From an uncultured Erysipelotrichaceae bacterium (GTDB lineage: Bacteria > Bacillota_I > Bacilli_A > Erysipelotrichales > Coprobacillaceae), in assembly GCA_937917505.1 (NCBI GenBank), contig CALDMQ010000085.1, positions 1 through 13,829 of the forward strand: a DNA stretch of 13,829 bases. The letters are read 5' to 3'. Positions 1 to 6,130 of this stretch are shown one piece after another. The position numbers and the translations under genes are program-made. The notes beneath the pieces are model-generated. The model did not search any database. It was not told where the DNA came from and saw only the letters and a list, made by a program, of their open reading frames with translations. Numbering within the stretch: the stretch's first letter is position 1; every line of letters starts with the position of its first letter.

Positions 1-209
1 GAGCATTACCTACACAAGTAGTTGGTTTAATTCAACAATTAAAAGCATTTGAAATTCTAACAACAAATGTTGCAGTAAGTGGAAATTATAATGATGCTTT
101 AGTTGCCATGAGTATTAATCCACTTGTACAAAGTGAAATTACTGCGAAAAAGATTTTAGATGAAATGTTAGAAGCTCATAAAGAATATTTACCTCAATTT
201 TTTAAATAA
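1..209 (+). CDS. Glycoside hydrolase family 4 enzyme, C-terminal fragment (6-phospho-glucosidase type)
   Basis: Only the last 68 codons are present; the reading frame starts at base 3 and the gene runs off the left edge. The piece contains KAFEIL, then DALVAMSINPLV, and ends with LEAHKEYLPQF. This is the usual C-terminus of GH4 enzymes such as maltose-6'-phosphate glucosidase and 6-phospho-beta-glucosidase. GH4 enzymes use NAD+ and a divalent metal to hydrolyse sugar phosphates imported by the PTS. The catalytic and NAD-binding parts lie outside the window, so alpha or beta specificity cannot be read here. The adjacent oligo-1,6-glucosidase makes an alpha-glucoside role more likely; that is inference from context. 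Confidence 0.85.
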   Translation, partial: ALPTQVVGLIQQLKAFEILTTNVAVSGNYNDALVAMSINPLVQSEITAKKILDEMLEAHKEYLPQFFK

Positions 210-223
210 ACTATATATAATGA

Positions 224-262
224 AATAAGAAGATGATTTTTATAAACCGTCTTCTTATTTTA
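224..262 (+). terminator. Intrinsic terminator after the GH4 gene
   Basis: AATAAGAAGATG (224-235) pairs with CGTCTTCTTATT (248-259), with one G-U pair, around a 12-base AT-rich loop, and is followed by a short T-rich stretch. It lies 15 bases after the GH4 stop. It separates that gene from the GH13 gene, so the latter may have its own promoter or depend on read-through. Confidence 0.75.
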
Positions 263-303
263 TATAGTAAAATAAAGACAAGTATAAGATAAGGAGAATT
301 GAT

Positions 304-1959
304 ATGGAACAATGGTGGAAGAAAAGTGTTGTCTATCAAATTTATGTGAAAAGTTTTCAAGATAGTAATGGTGATGGAATAGGGGATTTACAAGGGATTA
401 TTTCTCGATTAGATTATTTAAAAAAATTAGGTGTTGATGTATTATGGCTCACTCCAATTTATGAATCTCCTAATGATGATAATGGGTATGATATTTCAGA
501 TTATAAAAAGATTTTACCTGAGTTTGGTACAATGGAAGACTTTGATGAATTGTTAGAAAAAGCACATGAAAAGGGATTGAAAATTATTTTAGACTTGGTA
601 TTCAATCACACAAGTGATGAACATAGATGGTTTAAAGAAAGTCAATCATCAAAAGATAATCCATATAGAGATTATTATATATGGAAAGATCCAAAAGATG
701 GTGATGTACCAAGTAATTGGACAAGCTGTTTTCAAGGTTCAGCGTGGGAATTAGATCCTCATACAAATCAATATTATTTACATTTATTCTCAAAGAAACA
801 ACCTGATTTAAATTGGCAAAATCCTGTTGTGAGAGAAGAATGCTATAATATTATGAATTATTGGTTAGATAAAGGTGTTGACGGATTTAGATTAGATGTC
901 ATTAATGTTATTAGTAAAGATGAAGATAAGTATTATGTAGATAGTGATATCAAAGGACATCAAGTTTGTGTTAATGGACCACATATTCATGAATATTTAC
1001 AAGAAATGAATCAAAAAGTGTTTTCAAGAAAACCATTACTTACAGTTGGAGAAACACCTATGGTAAGTGTAGAAGATGCGAAAAAATATGCACCGTTAGA
1101 TAATAGTGAACTGAGTATGGTTTTCCAATTTGAATTAATGAATGTTGATGGGGCAGAGGAAAATAAATGGACAGATAGACGCTATGTTTTAAAAGATTTA
1201 AAGTCAATTATGTCTAAATGGCAAACAGGTATGTATCAACATGCATGGAATTCTTTATTTTGGAATAATCATGATCAACCAAGATGTGTTTCACGTTTTG
1301 GAAATGATAGTACACCATTCTATCGTGAAAAATCCGCAAAGATGTTAGGGATTTGTTTACATATGATGCAAGGAACACCATATATTTATCAGGGTGAAGA
1401 ACTTGGAATGACAAATGTTCCATTTACATCTTTAGATGATTATAGAGATATTGATAGTTTGAATAGTTATAAACAATTGGTTGAAATTGATCAAACTGTA
1501 AAACATAACGATATGTTAAGATATATGCGTAAATCAAGTCGTGATAATGCAAGAACACCTATGCAATGGGATGATTCTTTTAATAGTGGGTTTAGTATAG
1601 GAAAACCATGGATTATGGTCAATCCTAATTATAAAGAGATTAATGCTAAAGAAGAAATAGATGATCAAAATTCTGTTTTCTATACTTATCAAAAACTCAT
1701 TCAACTTAGAAAAGAGTATGATATTTTGATTGAAGGAAGTTATGAAGAAATATGTAAAGATGATGAACATATTTTTGCATATAAACGTATAATGGTTAAT
1801 CAAGAACTTGTGATTTATTGTAACTTCACTGATAAAGAAGTAGATTGTGATGAAGAAGTATTATTAGACAATGCTGAAATATTGATTTCAAACTATGATG
1901 AACATCAAAAGGGAAAGTTAAAAGCATATGAAGCAATTGTTTATATTCAAAATAAATAA
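304..1959 (+). CDS. malL: GH13 oligo-1,6-glucosidase / alpha-glucosidase
   Basis: This 551-residue cytoplasmic enzyme hydrolyses short alpha-glucosides such as isomaltose, releasing glucose. It has full GH13 oligo-1,6-glucosidase length. The N-terminus WWKKSVVYQIYVKSF is followed by a calcium-loop motif DSNGDGIGD (20-28) and DLVFNH (97-102). The catalytic residues visible are the nucleophile Asp198 in GFRLDV, the acid/base Glu250 in VGET, and Asp324 in NNHDQ. The residue after the nucleophile is Val199; in this family valine there goes with alpha-1,6 activity, while alanine or threonine goes with alpha-1,4. FSKKQPDLNW (162-171) also resembles oligo-1,6-glucosidases more than trehalose-6-phosphate hydrolases. 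The ATG follows AAGGAG. The GH4 gene upstream suggests an alpha-glucoside locus. A trehalose-6-phosphate hydrolase is the main alternative. Confidence 0.9.
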   Translation: MEQWWKKSVVYQIYVKSFQDSNGDGIGDLQGIISRLDYLKKLGVDVLWLTPIYESPNDDNGYDISDYKKILPEFGTMEDFDELLEKAHEKGLKIILDLVFNHTSDEHRWFKESQSSKDNPYRDYYIWKDPKDGDVPSNWTSCFQGSAWELDPHTNQYYLHLFSKKQPDLNWQNPVVREECYNIMNYWLDKGVDGFRLDVINVISKDEDKYYVDSDIKGHQVCVNGPHIHEYLQEMNQKVFSRKPLLTVGETPMVSVEDAKKYAPLDNSELSMVFQFELMNVDGAEENKWTDRRYVLKDLKSIMSKWQTGMYQHAWNSLFWNNHDQPRCVSRFGNDSTPFYREKSAKMLGICLHMMQGTPYIYQGEELGMTNVPFTSLDDYRDIDSLNSYKQLVEIDQTVKHNDMLRYMRKSSRDNARTPMQWDDSFNSGFSIGKPWIMVNPNYKEINAKEEIDDQNSVFYTYQKLIQLRKEYDILIEGSYEEICKDDEHIFAYKRIMVNQELVIYCNFTDKEVDCDEEVLLDNAEILISNYDEHQKGKLKAYEAIVYIQNK

Positions 1960-1965
1960 TATTTA

Positions 1966-1994
1966 AAAATGCGAGATAATCGCATTTTCTTTTT
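1966..1994 (+). terminator. Intrinsic terminator after malL
   Basis: AAAATGCGA (1966-1974) and TCGCATTTT (1980-1988) form a perfect 9-bp stem with a 5-base loop, followed by CTTTTT. It starts 7 bases after the malL stop and closes the sugar-utilisation unit. Confidence 0.9.
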
Positions 1995-2032
1995 AGAAAA
2001 ATCATGTATACTAGAGATGAGGAAGTGATAGG

Positions 2033-3136
2033 ATGATAACTCCAAAACATTTAAAAAAGACAGTTAAAGATGATTATCGTTTGATTGTTATTAGTGATAT
2101 ACATGGGCATTTAGATAGATTAAGAAGTTTACTTAAAAAGGTCCACTACACACCAGAAGATTACCTTGTTATTTTGGGTGACTTTGTGGAAAAAGGTGAT
2201 CAAGTTAGAGAAACAATTGCTTATATTAAAAAGTTGGATGAAAATGAAAGAACATTTGTATTGATGGGAAATTGTGAATGGGCAATTGATGCATTGTTAA
2301 CAATTCCAGAGTTAGCTGGAGAAATACCAAAATATTTAAAACGTGTTTCAAGTAATGGGTGTATTAGAGAAGCTTATCAAAAACTTCATCTTGCTGATGG
2401 AAGTGAAACAATGTTAGGTATACAAAGAAAAATTGCAGAGCATTTAAAAGAGGAGAGAGATTATATTTCTCATTTGCCTGTAACTTTAAAATTTAATCAT
2501 TTTTTATTTGTTCATGCTGGTGTTGAAAGACGTAAGGATTATAAGAAGAGTTCGTTGTCATCTTTATTAGAAATGCAACATTTTTATGAACAAGGGCATC
2601 TTTTAGATGAAATTGTTGTTGTAGGACATTTACCTACTTCTAATTATAATGAACATCATATTGATAATCATATTATTATAGATGAAGAAAAGAAGATGAT
2701 ATGTATTGATGGTGGAGTTGGGGTGAAAAAGATTTCACAGCTTAATGCTTTGATTATAGAAAGCCATCAAGGACAAATTACTTATAAAGAAGAGTATGTA
2801 CAACCTTTACCTTATTATACTGTTGTGCAAGACGTGATTGCTAAAGAACATACACCTCATAAAATTAGTTTTCCTTATTTTGAAATAGAAGTTTTAAAGG
2901 AAGAAGAACAATTTAGTTTATGTTATCAAAGAGATACTGATCAAAAGATGTATATTAAAAATGAATTTATTTATGAAAAACAAGGAAAGACTTATTGTTT
3001 AGATGATTATACTGATGCGATTATTACTGCTTATCAAGGGGAACAGGTGAAACTTTTAGGTATTTTTGATAGATTTGCTTATGTCATTAAAGATAATCAG
3101 GTTGGATGGATTTTATTAGATTATTTAAGTATATAA
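2033..3136 (+). CDS. Calcineurin-like metallophosphoesterase with C-terminal SH3-like segment
   Basis: This is a 367-residue protein. The N-terminal part is a PPP-like metallophosphoesterase: DIHGH (Asp22, His24), GDFVEKG (Asp50), GNCEW (Asn80), VHAG (His161) and GHLP (His199) are the expected di-metal ligands in order. In the third motif Cys81 replaces the usual His of GNHE, as also happens in YfcE-type phosphodiesterases, and EK replaces DR in the second motif. The target may therefore be a small phosphodiester rather than a phosphoprotein. The last 35 or so residues (GEQVKLLG...VGWILLDYL) read like a bacterial SH3 fold; there is no signal peptide, so it looks cytoplasmic. The ATG follows GAGGAAG; a weak -10 (TATACT, 2007-2012) lies just after the malL terminator. 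The substrate is unknown. Confidence 0.8.
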   Translation: MITPKHLKKTVKDDYRLIVISDIHGHLDRLRSLLKKVHYTPEDYLVILGDFVEKGDQVRETIAYIKKLDENERTFVLMGNCEWAIDALLTIPELAGEIPKYLKRVSSNGCIREAYQKLHLADGSETMLGIQRKIAEHLKEERDYISHLPVTLKFNHFLFVHAGVERRKDYKKSSLSSLLEMQHFYEQGHLLDEIVVVGHLPTSNYNEHHIDNHIIIDEEKKMICIDGGVGVKKISQLNALIIESHQGQITYKEEYVQPLPYYTVVQDVIAKEHTPHKISFPYFEIEVLKEEEQFSLCYQRDTDQKMYIKNEFIYEKQGKTYCLDDYTDAIITAYQGEQVKLLGIFDRFAYVIKDNQVGWILLDYLSI

Positions 3137-3171
3137 GAGTTGAAATGGGTTATACTTATATGGGTGATAAA

Positions 3172-3567
3172 ATGGATATATGTATGAAGGAATTATTGAA
3201 TGGTTTAAATATGGGATTGATTTCTATTGATCATTTGATTGATAAAATTGAAGATGAAAAAATGAGAGATGTTGTTTTACATTTGAGAAAGGAATTTGGA
3301 GATTTAAAAGAAAAGGTATTGAATGAATATTTTACTGAGGATGAAGTTCGTAAATCTTTTATGTTAGAAACAATGGTAGAATTGAAATCAATGATGAGTA
3401 ATGATTCTCAAATTGCGAAGATGTTAATTGAAGGATGTAATCAATCTATCATGACAATGACTCATCTTTTTAATCAAGAGAAACATGATAATCAATTTAA
3501 AAAATATATGAATGATTTTGAAGATATTTCTAAAAGATATATTGAAGAATTAAAGATGTTTTTGTAG
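3172..3567 (+). CDS. Small all-helical protein, ferritin-like-bundle type, function unknown
   Basis: This is a 131-residue, hydrophilic, helix-rich protein without membrane segments or a signal peptide. The pattern (DHLIDKIEDEKMRDVV, then SQIAKMLIEGCNQSI, then FEDISKRYIEEL) matches a recurring family of hypothetical proteins from Clostridia and relatives that I read as four-helix bundles. No metal-binding ExxH motif is obvious, so iron storage is not claimed. Several in-frame ATGs exist (3145, 3160, 3172). I chose 3172 because GGTGAT, matching the 16S anti-SD, sits 3 bases before it; the longer forms run into the upstream gene or lack a site. It lies 35 bases after the phosphoesterase and is probably cotranscribed with it. 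Its stop codon overlaps an AGGAGG that now leads nowhere. Confidence 0.7.
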   Translation: MDICMKELLNGLNMGLISIDHLIDKIEDEKMRDVVLHLRKEFGDLKEKVLNEYFTEDEVRKSFMLETMVELKSMMSNDSQIAKMLIEGCNQSIMTMTHLFNQEKHDNQFKKYMNDFEDISKRYIEELKMFL

Positions 3568-3579
3568 GAGGTTTCTATT

Positions 3580-3621
3580 TTGAAATCTCTTTTTTCTTAT
3601 TTTTATCTTAAATACGTCTAG
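3580..3621 (+). pseudogene. Orphan ribosome binding site plus 13-codon gene start
   Basis: A perfect AGGAGG (3566-3571) overlaps the stop of the upstream gene and is followed 8 bases later by TTG. The frame reads LKSLFSYFYLKYV and then stops at 3619-3621. The same stop/AGGAGG arrangement precedes rpoE in this window, so this looks like the start of a coupled gene that was cut off. It could equally be a tiny leader peptide or chance. Confidence 0.35.
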
Positions 3622-3757
3622 GAGTGAGAGTGGGATTTTCAATAAGTAACTTATCACAATGGATATACCAAATTTTACGAATCAGAATATTCAAAAAATA
3701 CCTAGGCTTAGAATCATATTGAGTAAGAGTGTGCTTAAATAAAATCTCATTTTTAGA
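3608..3757 (-). pseudogene. Reverse-strand coding-like remnant, family unrecognised
   Basis: Reading from 3757 down to a TAA at 3608-3610, the frame is open for about 49 codons, contains RYFLNILIRKIWYIH and ends LLIENPTLTPRRI. There is no start codon with a ribosome binding site, and its upstream end is lost near the ferritin terminator. Of the 47 sense codons from 3751, 29 end in T, and CTC, CTG, CCC and AGG occur, unlike the A-rich codons of neighbouring genes. This suggests the C-terminal end of a transferred gene, possibly a transposase. I cannot name the family and it may be non-coding. Confidence 0.3.
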
Positions 3758-3761
3758 AAAT

Positions 3762-3788
3762 AAAAAAGTTGAAAAATTCAACTTTTTT
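3762..3788 (-). terminator. Intrinsic terminator of ferritin, bidirectional in form
   Basis: AAAAAAGTTGAA (3762-3773) pairs perfectly with TTCAACTTTTTT (3777-3788) around AAA. It lies 17 bases past the ferritin stop. A-rich and T-rich arms on both sides let it work in either direction, so it may also stop read-through from the plus-strand operon. Confidence 0.88.
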
Positions 3789-3805
3789 TAAAATCTATAA
3801 TATTT

Positions 3806-4324
3806 TTATTCACCAGCAAGAATAGAAGATGTTGTATATGTTCTTTGTCTTAATTCATTATTTAATTGGTAAAGAACTTTTGCATCATGACCAAATAATT
3901 CGAATTTATTAATTAAATCACTTGCATTCTTTTCTTCTTCACCTTGTTCTTCTACATACCAATCTAAGAATTTCATTGTGCGATAATCATGAACTTCATG
4001 AGCTGCTTTATAAATTGTATGAATTAAATCAGTCACATATCTTTCGTGTTCTAAACCATATTTTAAAGGATCGCTTAATTCGTTAAGTTCTTTGTCTGGT
4101 TTATCGATAGCATCTAATGTCACAACATAATCATTGTCTTGAAGATAGTTTATAATTCCAATCGCATGATCCATTTCTTCTTTAGCTTGGATACGATACC
4201 AATTTGCAAAACCATCTAATCCCTTTGCAGTATAGAAGTTCGCAAAATCCAAATATAAATAAGCTGAATACATCTCTTTGTTAATTTGATCATTTAATAA
4301 TTCTGATACTTTTTCATTTAACAT
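3806..4324 (-). CDS. ftnA: Ferritin, bacterial non-haem FtnA type
   Basis: This 172-residue iron-storage protein would assemble into a 24-subunit shell that oxidises Fe2+ and stores the mineral. From the chosen start, the residues match E. coli FtnA position for position: Glu17, Glu50, His53 (EEMDH), Glu94, Gln127, Glu129 and Glu130 (EEQGEEE). All ferroxidase-centre and third-site ligands are therefore present. There is no haem-binding methionine pattern pointing to bacterioferritin. The start is the ATG at 4324, preceded by GGAGGG at good spacing; an in-frame extension to 4378 would read through the promoter and is rejected. It is monocistronic, with its own promoter (4350-4378) and terminator (3762-3788). 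Palindromes in the promoter suggest regulation, perhaps by a Fur-family or other redox/metal repressor; the regulator is inference. Confidence 0.95.
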   Translation of the reverse strand: MLNEKVSELLNDQINKEMYSAYLYLDFANFYTAKGLDGFANWYRIQAKEEMDHAIGIINYLQDNDYVVTLDAIDKPDKELNELSDPLKYGLEHERYVTDLIHTIYKAAHEVHDYRTMKFLDWYVEEQGEEEKNASDLINKFELFGHDAKVLYQLNNELRQRTYTTSSILAGE

Positions 4325-4349
4325 TTCTTTTCCCTCCGCTTCTTTCTTC

Positions 4350-4378
4350 ATTATACTCTTTTTGTTATTTAACAACAA
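4350..4378 (-). promoter_or_regulatory. Ferritin promoter
   Basis: On the minus strand, TTGTTG (-35, 4373-4378) and TATAAT (-10, 4350-4355) are separated by exactly 17 bp, 25 bases before the ferritin ATG. The -10 is a perfect consensus. The -35 overlaps the -35 of the divergent HD-domain gene. Confidence 0.8.
4362..4375. promoter_or_regulatory. 14-bp inverted repeat inside the ferritin promoter
   Basis: TTGTTA-TT-TAACAA lies between and overlapping the ferritin -35 and -10 elements. A protein bound here would block ferritin transcription and also cover the -35 of the HD gene. The binding protein is unknown; in such AT-rich DNA a short palindrome may be chance. Confidence 0.4.
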
Positions 4379-4397
4379 TACTATTGTGTGTTAAACT
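4369..4397 (+). promoter_or_regulatory. Promoter of the HD-domain gene
   Basis: TTAACA (4369-4374) and TAAACT (4392-4397) are spaced by 17 bp, 23 bases before the ATG at 4421. This promoter overlaps the ferritin promoter back to back. Confidence 0.6.
4375..4387. promoter_or_regulatory. Perfect 6-1-6 palindrome, candidate operator
   Basis: ACAATA-C-TATTGT sits in the spacer of the HD-gene promoter and overlaps the ferritin -35. Its odd-centred dyad has the general geometry of Fur/PerR-family boxes (7-1-7), but the bases do not match a known consensus closely. Assignment to a regulator is inference. Confidence 0.4.
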
Positions 4398-4420
4398 AGA
4401 AGTAGAAAGAGGGTGTAGAT

Positions 4421-5683
4421 ATGACTTTTAAAGAAGATTTTCAATTAACAACTATTGAATTGAATGAAAAAAGAGTATTGCGTGATGCGATTCATGATTA
4501 TATTCATGTGGATCATTTATTGATTTGGTATTTAATTAACTCTAAAGAAGTTCAACGTTTAAGAAGAATCAAACAATTAGGAGGAACTTATCAAGTTTTT
4601 CAGAGTGCTGAACATTCTCGTTTTACACATTCTTTAGGTGTTTACCAAGTGGTAAGAAAAATGTTGGAAACAGAATGCTTAGATGAATGTTTAAGTGATT
4701 ATGATAAATTATGTGTGATGTGTGCTGGATTATTACACGATATAGGACATGGACCTTTTTCACATTCTTTTGAAGGTGTTTTTGATTATGACCATGAAGA
4801 TATAACAATTCGTATGATTTTAGAAGAAAGTGAAGTCCATGATATTCTTTATGATTTTTATGAAGAACTTCCTCAAGATGTAGCATCTATTATTGCACAT
4901 ACACACCCTAATCGTATTTTAATACAGATGGTATCCAGTCAGTTAGATGCTGATAGAATGGATTATTTATTAAGGGATTCTTATATGACTGGAACAACTT
5001 ATGGACAATTTGATATGTCACGTATATTACGTACAATGCGAGTAATAGATAGGAAGTTAGTTTTTAAGGAATCAGGAGTACAAGCGATTGAAAATTATAT
5101 TCTTGCACGTTATCATATGTACTGGCAAGTTTATTTCCATGCGACTACAAGAAGTTATGAACATTTATTACAAGCTATTTTTTCAAGAATGATTGATTTA
5201 TATTATCAAGATTATAAATTTCAAACAAATATCAGTTATTTGAAGCCTTTCTTAGATAATTGTATAAGTGTTCATGATTTTACACAATTAGATGAATCTG
5301 TGATTTTCTTTTATTTTAAAGAAATGACTAAAGAAGAAGATTTTATCTTAAGTGATTTAACTTCACGTTTTTTAAATCGTAAACTTTTTAAATATAAACA
5401 ACTTCAAAGTGATGATGATTTAAAAAAGATTCAAGAGATATCTAAGACATTGGGATATGATCCTCATTACTATATTGCAAGTGATACTACAAAACAAATC
5501 CCTTATTTACATTATGGGGAAAGTGGAGAATTGAGTGAAATAGAAATATTAACACCAGAAGGGGAACTTCATTCATTACCAGATTGTTCTGAAATCGTTT
5601 CAGCGATATTAAATTCAAAGAAATATAAATCAGATAAAAAAGTATTTTTCCCAAAGGAGATTAAAGATGAAGTTTCAATTTAG
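4421..5683 (+). CDS. HD-domain phosphohydrolase, SAMHD1/YwfO-like
   Basis: This is a 420-residue cytoplasmic metal-dependent phosphohydrolase. The HD motif set is complete: His70 in SRFTHSLG, His106-Asp107 in LLHDIGHGPFSH, the HE pair at 125-126, and Asp176 in SQLDADRMDYL. This arrangement is shared with SAMHD1 and the Bacillus YwfO-type proteins, several of which hydrolyse dNTPs to deoxynucleoside and triphosphate; the substrate here is therefore probably a nucleotide but is not shown by the sequence. The segment after about residue 300 is the less conserved C-terminal lobe. The ATG follows GAGGGTG. It is divergent from ferritin with overlapping promoters, and its last 17 bases overlap the GNAT gene, so the two are expected to be cotranscribed and translationally coupled. 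Confidence 0.9.
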   Translation: MTFKEDFQLTTIELNEKRVLRDAIHDYIHVDHLLIWYLINSKEVQRLRRIKQLGGTYQVFQSAEHSRFTHSLGVYQVVRKMLETECLDECLSDYDKLCVMCAGLLHDIGHGPFSHSFEGVFDYDHEDITIRMILEESEVHDILYDFYEELPQDVASIIAHTHPNRILIQMVSSQLDADRMDYLLRDSYMTGTTYGQFDMSRILRTMRVIDRKLVFKESGVQAIENYILARYHMYWQVYFHATTRSYEHLLQAIFSRMIDLYYQDYKFQTNISYLKPFLDNCISVHDFTQLDESVIFFYFKEMTKEEDFILSDLTSRFLNRKLFKYKQLQSDDDLKKIQEISKTLGYDPHYYIASDTTKQIPYLHYGESGELSEIEILTPEGELHSLPDCSEIVSAILNSKKYKSDKKVFFPKEIKDEVSI

Positions 5684-6077
5684 TCAAGAGTTGCCAATGG
5701 ATGCAAAGAAAATTCGTGAAAAAGTTTTTGTTTTAGAACAAGGTTTTGAAAATGAATTTGATGATATAGATAATATTGCTTATCATTTGGTTGTTTTCTA
5801 TCAAGAACAACCAGTTGGAACAGCACGTATGTTTGATGAAAATGGACAAATGATGTTAGGCAGAATTGCAGTGTTAAAAGAATATAGACATCTTCATATT
5901 GGTAGTCAAATTTTACAATTATTAGAAAACAAAGCAAGGGAACTAGGATATCATGAGGTTGTTTTATCAGCACAAGTGAGAGTAAAATCTTTTTATGAAA
6001 AGAATGGTTATGTTTGTTTTGGTGAGCAGTATTTAGATGAATATTGTCCACATATTCATATGAAAAAAATAATTTAA
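5667..6077 (+). CDS. GNAT family N-acetyltransferase, YjcF/ElaA-like
   Basis: This 136-residue protein would transfer an acetyl group from acetyl-CoA to an amine; the substrate is unknown. The N-terminus IREKVFVLEQGF (16-27) and the AYHLVV strand (38-43) are typical of the YjcF/ElaA branch. The acetyl-CoA loop is at LGRIAVLKEYRHLHIGSQIL (64-83), where histidines replace two of the usual glycines of RxxGxG. SFYEKNGYVCFGE near the C-terminus is the standard final GNAT motif. AAGGAG lies inside the HD gene, 9 bases before the ATG, and the 17-base overlap implies coupled translation. A strong terminator follows directly, so this is the last gene of a two-gene operon. Confidence 0.88.
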   Translation: MKFQFSQELPMDAKKIREKVFVLEQGFENEFDDIDNIAYHLVVFYQEQPVGTARMFDENGQMMLGRIAVLKEYRHLHIGSQILQLLENKARELGYHEVVLSAQVRVKSFYEKNGYVCFGEQYLDEYCPHIHMKKII

Positions 6078-6079
6078 TG

Positions 6080-6102
6080 CCACTTCGTTAGAAGTGGTTT
6101 TT
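6080..6102 (+). terminator. Intrinsic terminator after the HD-GNAT operon
   Basis: CCACTTC (6080-6086) and GAAGTGG (6091-6097) form a 7-bp stem with loop GTTA, followed by TTTTT. It starts 3 bases after the GNAT stop codon. Confidence 0.92.
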
Positions 6103-6107
6103 AAATG

Positions 6108-6130
6108 AAAAAGACAACCGAAGTTGTCTT
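6108..6130 (-). terminator. Intrinsic terminator of the P-type ATPase gene, with UUCG loop
   Basis: On the minus strand AAGACAAC-TTCG-GTTGTCTT is an 8-bp stem closed by a stable UUCG tetraloop (6111-6130) and followed by TTT. The first arm overlaps the ATPase stop codon. It faces the terminator of the convergent GNAT gene with only a few bases between. Confidence 0.9.

Noticed and set aside
3106..3171. Upstream starts for the helical protein
   Set aside because: The 3106 ATG lies inside the phosphoesterase without a ribosome binding site; GGTGAT supports 3172.
3651..3738. Plus-strand short peptide frame starting near 3659
   Set aside because: Only 27 codons, no ribosome binding site; the opposite frame shows stronger coding bias.
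4325..4378. Longer ferritin start adding 18 residues
   Set aside because: It would translate the -10 and most of the promoter, has no ribosome binding site, and shifts the ferroxidase residues away from the FtnA numbering that the 4324 ATG reproduces exactly.
5680..6051. Minus-strand 123-codon open frame
   Set aside because: Antisense shadow of the GNAT gene; its protein is rich in Leu, His and Gln, without ribosome binding site or recognisable motif.
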